A stretch of 64,000 nucleotides of DNA from Cryptoclostridium sp036644995 (GCA_036644995.1 JAVXOZ010000005.1:44423-108422); one strand, 5' to 3'. Numbered from the stretch's first letter, positions 1 to 9,484 are shown. The notes: generated by a model not told the origin, from the letters alone. Translations and numbers: made by a program.

Positions 1-455
1 GTCATTAAGCGTTCACGCTCGGTTTCATCTTCAATGCGCCGAGATATCCCAACATAGGAAACAGTGGGCATTAAAACAAGGTAGCGACCAGCCAAGGTTA
101 GGTGGGTAGTTACCCGAGCACCTTTTGAGGGGGTTGGCTCTTTAACTATTTGGATTAAAAGCTCCTGATTTTTTTTCAAAAGGTCGCTAATTTCCACTTC
201 TATTTCTTCTTCTTGTTCTTCGGTAGCTTTGGGCAAAACCTCTCTGATATACAAAAAGCTATTTTTGCCCAAGCCAATATCCACAAAGGCGGCTTGCATT
301 CCCGGGAGCACATTTTCCACCACGCCTTTATAAATATTACCTGTAAGCCGTTCTTCATCGGCTCTATCAATATATAATTCCACTAAGCGATGGTCTTCCA
401 TTACCGCTACCATGGTTTCGTCATCTTCTGCTCTGATAATGATTTCTTTTTTCAT
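1..455 (-). CDS. rng: Ribonuclease G/E, N-terminal part (runs off window)
   Basis: Endoribonuclease of the RNase E/G family, acting in rRNA maturation and mRNA decay. Only the first ~151 codons are inside the window; the gene continues past position 1. The reading frame starts at the ATG at 455-453 with GAGGAAG upstream and gives MKKEIIIRAEDDETMVAVME, then the S1 RNA-binding region with the family signature around GNIYKGVVENVLPGMQAAFV and DIGLGKNSFLY. It is the last visible gene of the mre/min/rod block, immediately after the TIGR03936 gene. In related Clostridia rplU, rpmA and obgE would follow, but they are outside the window. Identity is based on recognisable family sequence; the catalytic part cannot be seen. 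Confidence 0.9.
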   Translation of the reverse strand, partial: MKKEIIIRAEDDETMVAVMEDHRLVELYIDRADEERLTGNIYKGVVENVLPGMQAAFVDIGLGKNSFLYIREVLPKATEEQEEEIEVEISDLLKKNQELLIQIVKEPTPSKGARVTTHLTLAGRYLVLMPTVSYVGISRRIEDETERERLM

Positions 456-495
456 TATACTTCCTCTCGCTCATATGCCCTTGAAATTTTTATAA

Positions 496-1146
496 TTAAG
501 GGTTGCTATGACGGTTGGCTTCACGGATGTATAAACCCAGCCGTTGAATTTTTATATCACTTATTATATCCCAATAACCCAGAACTGTCAAAAGTTCTTC
601 AGGGCGCATTGAGCCTTTTGGCCCTGTTTTTACGGAAATAAGCAGTGCTTTATCCTTTATCTCTAAATCATAAACAAAGGAACGCAAATCCAGTTCTTTA
701 TCCTTTTTAGGACTATGACGCAGGTACGGCACGGTTTCCTGTGCCAAAAATTCTGTAATTTTTTCCTGAATATCCAAAGGTAAACCCTGTTGAAAATTTA
801 TTTTATAAACTGCTTCATTAATAATGGCTTCCAACAATTTAGCACCACGTGGCAGTTCTCGGAGATTTAACACCCTAACTTCCAAAGGTAAAACCCCGTT
901 TAAGGTTTTCATTAGCTCATCACCATCTAAAGCTGTGGTAAATTCCATATCCAAATATTCACCAAAGCCCTCAATACCCACGCCTTTGGCAGGGCCTAAA
1001 GATAATTTGGGACGAGGGTTAAAACCTTGACTCCAAGCTATGGGCAATTTTGAGCGCAGCAAGGCTCTTTGCCACATCCGCATCATTTCTAAATGAGATA
1101 AAAAAGCCATGTGGCCTTTAACTTCGTAATTTATTCTGAATCCCAC
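496..1146 (-). CDS. TIGR03936 family protein (DUF2344), radical SAM partner
   Basis: About 216 aa, DUF2344/TIGR03936. The family signature FLSHLEMMRMWQRAL, then SQGFNPRPKLSLGPA, is near the N terminus. In many Clostridia this domain lies beside, or is fused to, the radical SAM protein TIGR03960, as here. I chose the GTG at 1146-1144: an AAAGGAGGG ribosome binding site lies 9 nt upstream and the family normally begins just here. A longer frame to 1191 has no better site. The start lies inside the end of the upstream gene (16-nt overlap), so the two are probably translationally coupled. The biochemical role is not established; the pairing suggests RNA or cofactor modification, which is inference. 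Confidence 0.85.
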   Translation of the reverse strand: MGFRINYEVKGHMAFLSHLEMMRMWQRALLRSKLPIAWSQGFNPRPKLSLGPAKGVGIEGFGEYLDMEFTTALDGDELMKTLNGVLPLEVRVLNLRELPRGAKLLEAIINEAVYKINFQQGLPLDIQEKITEFLAQETVPYLRHSPKKDKELDLRSFVYDLEIKDKALLISVKTGPKGSMRPEELLTVLGYWDIISDIKIQRLGLYIREANRHSNP

Positions 1147-2960
1147 GGTGTTGAGCCCTCCTTTCTGCACCCTACTCCACAGCCACTGCATTTATCTTCC
1201 CAGCAGTGGGGAGTGGCTATTTCAGCTTGGGCATTTTCATATTCTTTTGCCAAGAATTTTTTAGAAACTCCACAGGAAATGTGGTCCCAAGGTAAAGGGG
1301 CATCCAAAGGAATAAGCCGTTGGGCATAAGCATTGGGATCAATGCCTGTTTTTGCAAAAGCTTGAACCCATAAATCGTTGTTAAAATATTCGCCCCAGCC
1401 ATCCAGCCTTGCCCCTAATTTAAAGGCAGCTTCCAAAACATCGGCAATGCGGCGATCACCACGGGCGATAACTGCTTCAAGTAAGCCTGTATCAAAATCG
1501 TGATAATTAAGGCGGATACCCTTTTGGGTTTTTGCCCAATCCTTTAATTCATGCTGTTTAGCACGGATAGAATCACTTTTTTCCTGACCGCACCATTGAA
1601 AAGGGGTAAAGGGCTTGGGTATAAAAGTGCCCAAACTAACACTTATATTTAAGCCTTTTCCTGCACGGGTTCGCACCTCTTTAATTAGGGTTTTTATACC
1701 TTCAATATCCTCTTGTTCCTCAAAGGGTAAGCCAATCATTATGTAATATTTTAAACTTTTAAAACCATTGCGATAAGCGGTAACTGAGGTTTCTAAAATT
1801 TCATCTTCACTGATATTTTTGTTGATTACATTACGCATACGGGCACTGCCTGCTTCGGGAGCTAAAGTAAGAGTGCCTTTTCTCACTTTTTGCACCTCTT
1901 TTGCCAATTCCACAGAAAAAGCATCTATACGCAAAGAAGGCAAGCTCAGGCTGATGCCATCTTCGCTGTATTCTGCGGTTAAGGTGTGCACCAATTTATC
2001 AATATGGGTATAATCCATGGTGCTTAAGGAAAGCAAGCCCAGCTCATCATAGCCGCTATTGGCTATAACCTCTTTGGCATCACAAAGAAGGGTGGATAGG
2101 CTTTTTTCCCTGCGTGGGCGATAAATCATCCCTGCTTGACAAAAGCGGCACCCTCTTAAACAGCCACGGAACAATTCCAAAACCCCACGGTCGTGTATTA
2201 TTTCGGAATGGGGAACCAAGGGATTGGTGGGGAAAACCGCCTTGTCCAAATCTTTTACATACCTTTTTTTAATAATTTGGGGGGCATCACCCAAAGGTAT
2301 TACGCCGCCATCTGCCCCTATTTCGTAAAGAGAAGGCACATAAAAACCTTGAATTTTGCTCACCGCCGCCAAAAAATCTTGACGTGCATTATCATCTTTT
2401 TGCGGCTCCATGGTTTCGTAAAGTTCTAAAAATTCCAGCAGAGCATCTTCACCTTCGCCAATTAAAAACACATCAAAAAACGGGGCAAAAGGCTCTGGAT
2501 TATAAACACAAGGACCACCGCCAATAATTATGGGGTGGCGGTGGTTTCTATTTTCACTTCGCAAGGGTATATTGCCCAAATCCAATATATTTAAAATATT
2601 GGTTGCGGATAATTCGTATTGTATACTGAAACCCAGAATATCAAAATCACCGATGGGGGCATTGGTTTCCAAAGAAAAAAGCGGAGTTTTTTCCTCTCTG
2701 AGTAAAGCTTCTAAATCCGGGGCAGGAGCCATAACTCTTTCCATGGTGTATTTTTGGGTTTTATTTACTGCTTCATAGAGAATACGCAAGCCAAGGTGGC
2801 TCATGCCCACCTCATAAAGGTCGGGAAATGCCATTGCCATGCGAACTTTGCCGCCTTGAAAATCAATTTCCGGCATATTCCATTCTCTGCCGATATAGCG
2901 ACCCGGTCGCTTAACTCTTTTTAAAAATCTTGCCACATTAATTGCTTTGTTTTCCTTCAT
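1131..2960 (-). CDS. TIGR03960 B12-binding-domain radical SAM protein
   Basis: A 609-aa radical SAM enzyme. The cluster-binding motif CxxxCxxC is visible in FRGCLRGCRFCQAG near the middle; an N-terminal cobalamin-binding-like domain (about residues 20-230) precedes it and the SAM barrel follows (GLLSLSTMDY, LTLAPEAGSARMR). The C terminus ends in a second Cys cluster, CWEDKCSGCGVGC, which could hold a further metal site. It starts MKENKAINVARFLKR at 2960, with GAGGT upstream. It overlaps the DUF2344 gene by 16 nt. This family is conserved in Clostridia between the min/rod block and rng, but its substrate is not established. Upstream lies about 600 bp of repeat DNA instead of a spoIVFB-like gene. 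Confidence 0.9.
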   Translation of the reverse strand: MKENKAINVARFLKRVKRPGRYIGREWNMPEIDFQGGKVRMAMAFPDLYEVGMSHLGLRILYEAVNKTQKYTMERVMAPAPDLEALLREEKTPLFSLETNAPIGDFDILGFSIQYELSATNILNILDLGNIPLRSENRNHRHPIIIGGGPCVYNPEPFAPFFDVFLIGEGEDALLEFLELYETMEPQKDDNARQDFLAAVSKIQGFYVPSLYEIGADGGVIPLGDAPQIIKKRYVKDLDKAVFPTNPLVPHSEIIHDRGVLELFRGCLRGCRFCQAGMIYRPRREKSLSTLLCDAKEVIANSGYDELGLLSLSTMDYTHIDKLVHTLTAEYSEDGISLSLPSLRIDAFSVELAKEVQKVRKGTLTLAPEAGSARMRNVINKNISEDEILETSVTAYRNGFKSLKYYIMIGLPFEEQEDIEGIKTLIKEVRTRAGKGLNISVSLGTFIPKPFTPFQWCGQEKSDSIRAKQHELKDWAKTQKGIRLNYHDFDTGLLEAVIARGDRRIADVLEAAFKLGARLDGWGEYFNNDLWVQAFAKTGIDPNAYAQRLIPLDAPLPWDHISCGVSKKFLAKEYENAQAEIATPHCWEDKCSGCGVGCRKEGSTPWDSE

Positions 2961-2969
2961 TGTAACCTC

Positions 2970-3577
2970 ATATCTACATTAATTTACCTAATCAAAAATT
3001 TACCTAATCAAAACTGCCTAACAATATATCTAAATAAATCCACCCTAAAAAATATGTACGAGGAAATTTATCGTAGAAAACTTAACTTAGAAAATCTACC
3101 TAAACAAATCTACTTTAGAAAACCTATCTCAGCAAATCTACCTTAAACAAACTTAACTCAGAAAACCTACCTATCAAATCTACCTCAGAAAACTTACCTT
3201 TAGAAAATCTACCTCAGTAAATCTAACTCAACAAATCTATCTCAACAAACCTACCTCGGAAAATCTACCTTAGAAAACTTACCTTAACAAACCTACCTCA
3301 GAAAATCTATCTCAGAAAATCTACCTAAGTAAATCTACCTCAGTAAATCTACCTATCAAATCTACCTAACAAATCTACCTAACAAACCTACCTCGGAAAA
3401 CCTACCTTAGAAAACCTACCTTAGAAAACCTACCTTAGCAAACCTGCATAAACAAACCTATCTTAAATAAATCTAACTAAAAAAACTTACCTAAGAAATC
3501 TTACCTTAGCAAACTTAACTCAGCAAATCTATTTAAACAAATCTACATTAATCTACCTTAATTAAATCCACCTAAGC
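2970..3577. repeat. Degenerate ~14-nt tandem array
   Basis: About 600 bp without a credible gene. It is a chain of variants of AAAACCTACCTTAG: units of 12-16 nt with changes such as AAATCTACCTCAG and AAACTTAACTCAG. At 3397-3440 three nearly exact 14-nt units stand in a row; elsewhere they have drifted. The array fills the whole gap between the LytM-like gene and TIGR03960. No terminator hairpin or promoter was recognised inside it. Confidence 0.9.
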
Positions 3578-3580
3578 CCA

Positions 3581-4228
3581 TTAATTTGCGGGGAAATAAT
3601 TTATGGGATTTTTCTGGGTACCCTCCTCCAACACTTCAAAATGAAGTATTTCACTTTGAGGTATACCCAATACCGCCCCTTTTTCCACATTATCCCCAAT
3701 ATTTACCTTTGCTTCACCCAAGCGGCCATAAACCGTAGACCAATCGCCGCTGTGCTGCACCGTAACCCAAAATGTGCTATCTTCATGGGTATCCACTGCG
3801 GTAATTTTACCGCTTTCCGCTGCTAAAATTTCGCTGCCCACAGGCACTTTTATATCCACACCACTGTGATAGGTTTCTTCACCTTTTTTGTTAAGCACAA
3901 CCCCATAGCCTTCCACCACAACACCGGAAGATACAGGCAAAATAAATTCATTTTCGTTAATACCCAGCTTTGCTTTGCTAAAAACCGCCGCTTGAGAAAA
4001 AGAATTTTTGGCGGCTGCGGAAATTTTATCCATACCTGTTTTCAGCGATCCAGATGAAAACACATCTGTTTGAAATAAAATAACCGCCACAGCAATAATG
4101 CTTAAAATAACAATGATTTTACCACGGGGGGATTTTTGCCTATTTTTGCTGCCAAAACCACGATATGAACCCCAAGGCTTTTTTCTTCTGCCCATTTTAT
4201 GTTTATGTTCTTGATAATAGCTTCCCAA
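3581..4228 (-). CDS. Degenerate LytM/M23 membrane protein in SpoIVFA position
   Basis: Membrane-anchored protein of about 215 aa: basic N terminus, one TM segment (IIVILSIIAVAVILFQTDVF), linker, then a C-terminal M23 domain. The zinc motif HxxxD is present (YHSGVDI) and the final His of the usual HxH is kept (ILHFEV). However, its first His is Ile and the other catalytic His position (usually YAHLS) reads YGRLG, so peptidase activity is doubtful. SpoIVFA of Bacillus, found after minCD, is likewise a LytM protein. I chose the TTG at 4228: GGAG lies 10 nt upstream and it clears the rodA stop by 65 nt. The alternative is the ATG at 4195, which lacks a ribosome site. No spoIVFB-like gene follows. 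Confidence 0.75.
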   Translation of the reverse strand: MGSYYQEHKHKMGRRKKPWGSYRGFGSKNRQKSPRGKIIVILSIIAVAVILFQTDVFSSGSLKTGMDKISAAAKNSFSQAAVFSKAKLGINENEFILPVSSGVVVEGYGVVLNKKGEETYHSGVDIKVPVGSEILAAESGKITAVDTHEDSTFWVTVQHSGDWSTVYGRLGEAKVNIGDNVEKGAVLGIPQSEILHFEVLEEGTQKNPINYFPAN

Positions 4229-4293
4229 TTCAATCACACTCCTTTGTCCTCTAATGGAATAATATTGGACAAAGGACTGATTTATGCCTGATA

Positions 4294-5505
4294 TCACGAA
4301 GTTTTTCTGCCTCGGAGCATAATGCTGAATATGACGCCAACTGCCATCATATTCACCCACAAACTGGTAACACCATAACTAAAGAAAGGTAAGGGCAAAC
4401 CGGTAATGGGCATAATACCCATTGCCATGCCGGCGTTAACTAAAATTTGGAATATCAACATCGAGCAAATTCCCGTTACAATCAAAGAACCGAAAAAATC
4501 TCTGGAAATAAAGGCAGCTCGCATTAAACGGATAAGAAATACCATGTAAAGCACTAAAACAGCGGCGGTGAAAATAAAGCCCATTTCTTCACTTAAAACC
4601 GAGAAGATAAAATCCGTGTGGTGGGCAGGTAAAAAATTGCCCTGAACTTGGGTACCTTCACCATAGCCCTTACCAAAAATTCCGCCGGAACCAATGGCAA
4701 CTTTACTTTGGATAATATGATAACCGCTGTCAAAGGGGTCCATTTGGGGGTTAATAAAAATCGCCAGCCGCATAAGCTGATAGGCATGCATGGGCAAAAA
4801 CGGAATATCCCCTTCCAAAAGCACGGTAAAACCCTTGGTGTAAACGTATAAACTGATATAAATAAATATAGCACAGCACAGTAAAGCACCGCAAACCCCA
4901 AAAAGAACTTTGCGGTTAGCACCTGCAACAAACAGCATTACCATCATAATGAAAATAAACACCAAAGATGTGCCTAAATCCGGTTCAATAAAAACCAGCG
5001 CCGTGGGTACCATCATAAAGAGCATACTTTTTAACACAAATTTCGGTTCTTTTAAATGCTCCCTATTGTTGGATAGCCAAGCGGCAAAAACCACAATCAT
5101 CACCAGTTTTGCCAGCTCTGAAGGTTGAAAACCAAAAAGCCATCTTTTTGAGCCATCACCTGAGCCAAAAAGAAAAACTAAAATTAAAAGCACAATAATG
5201 CCTATATAGGCAATTCTGGCATATTCTTTATAACGGCGATAATCAAAAAACATTACCACAAAGAAAATAACAGTGGCAGCCAACATTAAAATTGCTTGAC
5301 GCCTAACGTAGTAATTGGGGTCCCCTGGTACTACATTGGTGGAAGCACTGTTTAACACAAATAAACTCACAAGTAAAAGTGCGGCAAAAAGCCCCAATGT
5401 GAGGTAATCTACTTTATTGGTAATCCCTTGGCTCTGCCTTATTTTTTGGCGTTGCTCTTTGGATTTTGGTCTAATTTTTTTGATATCATTCAAATTCAGC
5501 TTCAT
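4294..5505 (-). CDS. rodA: Peptidoglycan glycosyltransferase RodA (SEDS family)
   Basis: A 403-aa polytopic SEDS protein that polymerises glycan strands for side-wall synthesis with PBP2. After a basic N-terminal tail (MKLNLNDIKKIRPKSKEQRQ) about ten TM segments follow. Family motifs are FGSGDGSKRWLFGFQPSELAK (the first 20 are enough to recognise it), EPDLGTSLVF, GKGYGEGTQVQGNFLPAHHT-type sequence before DFIFSVLSEE, and the terminal GLPLPFFSYGVTS. Length fits the family. It lies downstream of minE in the same orientation, in the usual elongasome/min block. No strong ribosome binding site is seen before the ATG; a TGGGC/GCCCA hairpin lies just upstream. Confidence 0.95.
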   Translation of the reverse strand: MKLNLNDIKKIRPKSKEQRQKIRQSQGITNKVDYLTLGLFAALLLVSLFVLNSASTNVVPGDPNYYVRRQAILMLAATVIFFVVMFFDYRRYKEYARIAYIGIIVLLILVFLFGSGDGSKRWLFGFQPSELAKLVMIVVFAAWLSNNREHLKEPKFVLKSMLFMMVPTALVFIEPDLGTSLVFIFIMMVMLFVAGANRKVLFGVCGALLCCAIFIYISLYVYTKGFTVLLEGDIPFLPMHAYQLMRLAIFINPQMDPFDSGYHIIQSKVAIGSGGIFGKGYGEGTQVQGNFLPAHHTDFIFSVLSEEMGFIFTAAVLVLYMVFLIRLMRAAFISRDFFGSLIVTGICSMLIFQILVNAGMAMGIMPITGLPLPFFSYGVTSLWVNMMAVGVIFSIMLRGRKTS

Positions 5506-5599
5506 TGATTTTCATGGGCAAAAGCCCATCCTTCCACTTTTCACTTGGATTTTTTTCTCTTTTTCCAAATTTATTTTAATTTGTTTTAACCTTACTTTT

Positions 5600-5884
5600 T
5601 TAATTTGTTTTAGCCTTACCTTGACGCATTTGGTTTTTGCTCATGGGGATATTGGCAAATATTGCCACCTCGGAGCCATCTCGGTGTAAGGATACTTCCA
5701 TGGCTTTTTTATCTATTGCCATATATTTTTCTATTACCTCTATTAAATCATTTTTTAATAAAGATAATTCACTGTTGCTAAGATTAATACGGTCTTGTAC
5801 CAAAACCAACTGCAAGCGTTTTTTGGCAATATTTTTGCAATCCTCGCCGCTGTTTTTCTTCCATAATTTTTGAAATAAATTCAT
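5600..5884 (-). CDS. minE: Cell division topological specificity factor MinE
   Basis: A 94-aa protein that stimulates MinD ATPase and drives Min dynamics. The N-terminal amphipathic segment MNLFQKLWKK (membrane-targeting), the anti-MinCD region AKKRLQLVLVQDRINLS and the dimerisation domain DLIEVIEKYMAIDK..EVSLHRDGS are all present. An excellent ribosome binding site, AAGGAGGGTACT, precedes the ATG. It lies 32 nt after minD. The presence of MinE rather than only DivIVA implies an oscillating or E. coli-type Min system, as in several Clostridia. Confidence 0.95.
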   Translation of the reverse strand: MNLFQKLWKKNSGEDCKNIAKKRLQLVLVQDRINLSNSELSLLKNDLIEVIEKYMAIDKKAMEVSLHRDGSEVAIFANIPMSKNQMRQGKAKTN

Positions 5885-5916
5885 AGTACCCTCCTTAATT
5901 TTATCTTAACGTCAAC

Positions 5917-6708
5917 TTAACGTCCAAAGCCATTGCGAATTTTGTGCCAAAGCCCAAAACCCATACGTGGCTCTACAAAGGGTACTGTTTCTCCTAAAAT
6001 ACGTCGGGCTATTGCTCTAAAACTTTTACCCGAACGTGAAAGTTCGTTTTTTGCTACGGGTTCGCCGCAATTAGTGGATATAACAATGGCTTCATCATCG
6101 GGAACAACCCCTATAAGCTCCACTGCCAAAATTTCTAAAATATCTTCCACATTCATCATATTGCCTTTTTTAACCATGTCGTAGCGTATTCTGTTAACAA
6201 TAACACGGGGTTCGCCTATGCCTGCTGCCTCTAAAAGGCCAATTACACGGTCTGCATCACGCACGGCACTAACCTCAGGGGTGGTAACCACCAAAGCTTT
6301 ATCCGCACCGGCAATGGCATTTTTAAAACCCTGCTCAATCCCTGCGGGGCAATCAATAAGAATATAATCAAATTCTTCTTTCAAACGCAAAGTTAAATCC
6401 ACCATTTGTTTTTGGGTTACATCGGTTTTTTCTCTGGTTTGAGCCGCAGGTATCATATATAGGGTATCCAACTTTTTATCCTTAATAAAACCCTGGCGCA
6501 AGCGACAATTACCTGTAACCACATCTACAAGGTCGTAAACAATGCGGTTTTCCAAGCCCATAACCACATCTAAATTTCTTAAACCAATATCGGTATCCAG
6601 CAATATTGTTTTTTTGCCCATTGCCGCCAAAGCGGTGCCGATATTTGCGGTGGTGGTGGTTTTTCCCACCCCACCTTTACCCGAGGTAATTACGATGACT
6701 TCACCCAT
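5917..6708 (-). CDS. minD: Septum site-determining ATPase MinD
   Basis: A 263-aa deviant-Walker ATPase. The P-loop is at the N terminus (VITSGKGGVGKTTTTANIG), with LLDTDIGLRNLDVVMGLE and the switch II region DYILIDCPAGIE following. The C terminus HKIRNGFGR is a short basic amphipathic tail, expected for the membrane-targeting helix although brief. MinD recruits MinC to the membrane to block FtsZ rings away from mid-cell. It is flanked by minC (24 nt) and minE (32 nt), clearly one operon. Confidence 0.97.
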   Translation of the reverse strand: MGEVIVITSGKGGVGKTTTTANIGTALAAMGKKTILLDTDIGLRNLDVVMGLENRIVYDLVDVVTGNCRLRQGFIKDKKLDTLYMIPAAQTREKTDVTQKQMVDLTLRLKEEFDYILIDCPAGIEQGFKNAIAGADKALVVTTPEVSAVRDADRVIGLLEAAGIGEPRVIVNRIRYDMVKKGNMMNVEDILEILAVELIGVVPDDEAIVISTNCGEPVAKNELSRSGKSFRAIARRILGETVPFVEPRMGFGLWHKIRNGFGR

Positions 6709-6732
6709 GTTGTCCTCCTCTTTTTTTGGAAA

Positions 6733-7092
6733 TTAAATAGTTTCTATAACCACTTTACCCTTTTTTAATCTTGCGATTTTAGGGCGGCTACCGCCTAAGC
6801 CATAGTATCCTTGGGGGGGACAAGTTATATGGTTGCCAATCCGTAATTGGGTTGGCAAGAGTAAAAGAGCCAAAACCGTGGTTTTTTCATCACCGTGACA
6901 GCCGCTTTGCACCATGCCACGGAGTGCACCGAAAATCAAAATATTGCCGCCTGCCACAATTTCCGCACCGGGATTTACATCACCTTCCACCACAATATTG
7001 CCGTGAAATTCGATTTTCTGCCCGGAGCGTACCGGCCCTTTAATCAAAATAGTGTTTCCCTCGTCTAAATTATCAATTTTTATTTTAGCCAT
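6733..7092 (-). CDS. minC: MinC, C-terminal domain only
   Basis: Only 119 aa, against roughly 210-230 for normal MinC. What is present is the C-terminal beta-helix domain that dimerises and binds MinD: GNTILIKGPVRSGQKIEF, GNIVVEGDVNPGAEIVAGG, GALRGMVQSG. The N-terminal FtsZ-inhibiting domain is missing. Only 70 nt separate this start from the PBP2 stop, so it cannot be encoded just upstream. Start chosen at the ATG at 7092, with GGAGG 8 nt before it; the longer frame to 7122 has no site. Either septum inhibition works through this domain alone, or the N-domain was lost or relocated. Confidence 0.85.
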   Translation of the reverse strand: MAKIKIDNLDEGNTILIKGPVRSGQKIEFHGNIVVEGDVNPGAEIVAGGNILIFGALRGMVQSGCHGDEKTTVLALLLLPTQLRIGNHITCPPQGYYGLGGSRPKIARLKKGKVVIETI

Positions 7093-7162
7093 AATATCGT
7101 CCTCCAAAGGATTTAACAACAATAATTATAGCTTATTTAACTAATTAAACCAAGATTTTTTT

Positions 7163-9484
7163 TCACCCATTATTCGACTCCGCACCAGCGTTATTCGACT
7201 CTGAGTCAGTGTTTTTCAAATCCGCATCGGTTTTATTTTCCGAGCCTGCATCTTTATTGGATTTTACATTTTCAGAAACGATAAGGTCGTAATCCACCTT
7301 ATAGCCAAAATAGGCTTCAAAAGCGGCTTCACAAACTTTACCTGCGGTGGGACCGCCATGCTGGCCATATTCCACCAAGCCTGCATAGGCAATTTGGGGG
7401 TCATCCGCCGGGGCAAAAGCAATAAAAACACCATGGTAATCGGAATCGTTATTATCTTCTGCCAGACCTGTTTGGGCTGTTCCTGTTTTACCTGCGGGTT
7501 GTAGCTCCAAGGGTAAGCCTTTAAATAAATTAGAGGCAGTACCCCCACCTTCACCACTAACAACATCTTTCATGGCTTGGGTAATATTTTTTCGTATTTC
7601 ATCGGTTAATTTTAAATTATCAACTTCCGTAGGTTCATTGGAGACTAAAACATTGCCTTTATCGTCCACTATTTCATCCACCAAATGTGGTTGCATCCGA
7701 GCACCACCATTTGCTAAAGTAGCAGCGTAAGATGCTAATTGCAGCACGGTATCGGCATTTGCTCCTTGTCCCATAGCGGTATAATAGGTATCATAAATCT
7801 GCCATTGAGATTCCCAACCGGAGTTCTTTTCGGCTTTTAATTGAGGTGAGGGTAAAACCCCTGCAACTTCCCCTGGCAAATCTATATTGGTTAATTGACC
7901 AAAACCATATTTTCTACCTGCATCCAGTAGTTTATCTTCCCCAATCCGAGCTGCCATAGTTTGGAAATAGGTATTGCAGCTCCCTGCGGTGGCGGTAAAA
8001 AAGTTAACGGTGCCATGGCTATCCCAACACCCTGCCATGGGTTTAACCGCATTAGTTGGCCCTGTGCAAGCCACGCTATCGGTAACAGGTATACCTGCTT
8101 TTAAAAGAGCAGTGGCACAAACCAATTTAAAGGTTGAACCCGGTGCATATTGACCTGAAATGGTTCTGTTCATTTGGGGTTTTAGTTTAGAATCGAAATA
8201 ATAATCAACTTCTTCTTGGGTTAGCCCCCGCACAAAATCGTTGGGGTCCACAGAAGGGGCACTTGCCATGGCAATAACACCACCTGTGTGCACATCCAAA
8301 ACCACGGCACTACCTGCTTTACACTTGGCATTCCCTGCGGATGCAATAACCTCTTGCAAGGCATCTTCCATGTATTTTTGGGTATTTAAATCTATTGCTA
8401 ATTTTAAAGAATTACCGCTAATGGGTGGTTCTTCAGAAATTACACTGCTTATATTGCCACGGGCATCAACTTCCAGATAGCGTTTGCCATCCTGACCACG
8501 TAAGCCCATTTCCTTGCCATCCTTGGTGTAGTGCTCGTAATAGCTTTCTAAGCCACTTTTACCCACGGTATCCGTAAGCTCATAACCGTAAAGGTCTTTT
8601 TCTTCTTCCAGTTGTTTTTCACTTATTTTACCCACTGTACCCAAGGTTTGCCCTAAATAAAAACCAAAGGGATAAGTGCGCATTGCCTCCTCAACCACGT
8701 ATACGCCGGGGTATTGGTCTTTATTTTCCGCCACTATTTGGGCAACTTTTATACCCACATCATAGGTATAGCTTCTCACGGAAACAGGTTTGTAATTATT
8801 ACCAGAAGATGGCAGCATATCCTCTATTTCTTTAGGTGTTACCTTTTCATTTTTAGATATTGTGCCATCGGCATTTTTTATAGTGCCTAATTTTTTATTT
8901 TTAGCTTTTTTAGTATCTGTGGTATTTTCATCAGTGGTTTTGTTATCTGTGGTTTCGCCATCGGCAGTTTCCCCATCAACAGTTTCGCCATTGGCAGCTT
9001 CAGCCAATGGTTTGCCATCTATGGTTTCACCTTTTTTCGCAGCTTCAGCTTTTTTGGCTTGGAGTAAAAGTTCCTGATTTTTTTCCACAGCTTCGGCAAC
9101 GGTGCTTTGGCCAATAACAGAACGGGCTTCTTCTTCGGCTTCAAAAATATCTTTACGGTTGAATAAAGCAGATAAATTTTTAGCTAATTCCTCACCGTCT
9201 TTCACCTCATCCATATAAACATTTACGCTCATAATAGGTTCGGAGCTGGCTAAAATATTGCCGTTTTTATCGTATATTACACCACGTCGTGCAGGTATGT
9301 TTACCACACGGTCTATATTATTGGTGGCTTTAACCGCATAATCTGCACCTTGGACAATTTGCATAGTAAATAAACGCCCAATAAGCACCACAAATATTAC
9401 TATTATCAGTGCGTAAACCAGCATTAATCTTTTATTTACCATTTGTGTTGGACGTTCGGCTTTTACGGCTTCCTTTTTACTCAT
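7163..9484 (-). CDS. mrdA: Penicillin-binding protein 2 (elongasome transpeptidase)
   Basis: About 773 aa, a class B PBP cross-linking side-wall peptidoglycan with RodA. It has one N-terminal TM (RLMLVYALIIVIFVVLIGRL), then the pedestal starting at IPARRGVIYDKNGNILA. The transpeptidase motifs are STFK (about residue 450), SCN (about 504) and KTG in AGKTGTAQTG. Two oddities: a low-complexity, Thr/Asp/Lys-rich insertion at about residues 140-225 with GETVDGETADGETTDN-type repeats inside the pedestal, and an Asn/Asp/Ser-rich C-terminal tail. Start taken at the ATG at 9484 (GAGGA 9 nt upstream); a GTG six bases earlier is possible. The start overlaps the end of mreD. Confidence 0.95.
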   Translation of the reverse strand: MSKKEAVKAERPTQMVNKRLMLVYALIIVIFVVLIGRLFTMQIVQGADYAVKATNNIDRVVNIPARRGVIYDKNGNILASSEPIMSVNVYMDEVKDGEELAKNLSALFNRKDIFEAEEEARSVIGQSTVAEAVEKNQELLLQAKKAEAAKKGETIDGKPLAEAANGETVDGETADGETTDNKTTDENTTDTKKAKNKKLGTIKNADGTISKNEKVTPKEIEDMLPSSGNNYKPVSVRSYTYDVGIKVAQIVAENKDQYPGVYVVEEAMRTYPFGFYLGQTLGTVGKISEKQLEEEKDLYGYELTDTVGKSGLESYYEHYTKDGKEMGLRGQDGKRYLEVDARGNISSVISEEPPISGNSLKLAIDLNTQKYMEDALQEVIASAGNAKCKAGSAVVLDVHTGGVIAMASAPSVDPNDFVRGLTQEEVDYYFDSKLKPQMNRTISGQYAPGSTFKLVCATALLKAGIPVTDSVACTGPTNAVKPMAGCWDSHGTVNFFTATAGSCNTYFQTMAARIGEDKLLDAGRKYGFGQLTNIDLPGEVAGVLPSPQLKAEKNSGWESQWQIYDTYYTAMGQGANADTVLQLASYAATLANGGARMQPHLVDEIVDDKGNVLVSNEPTEVDNLKLTDEIRKNITQAMKDVVSGEGGGTASNLFKGLPLELQPAGKTGTAQTGLAEDNNDSDYHGVFIAFAPADDPQIAYAGLVEYGQHGGPTAGKVCEAAFEAYFGYKVDYDLIVSENVKSNKDAGSENKTDADLKNTDSESNNAGAESNNG

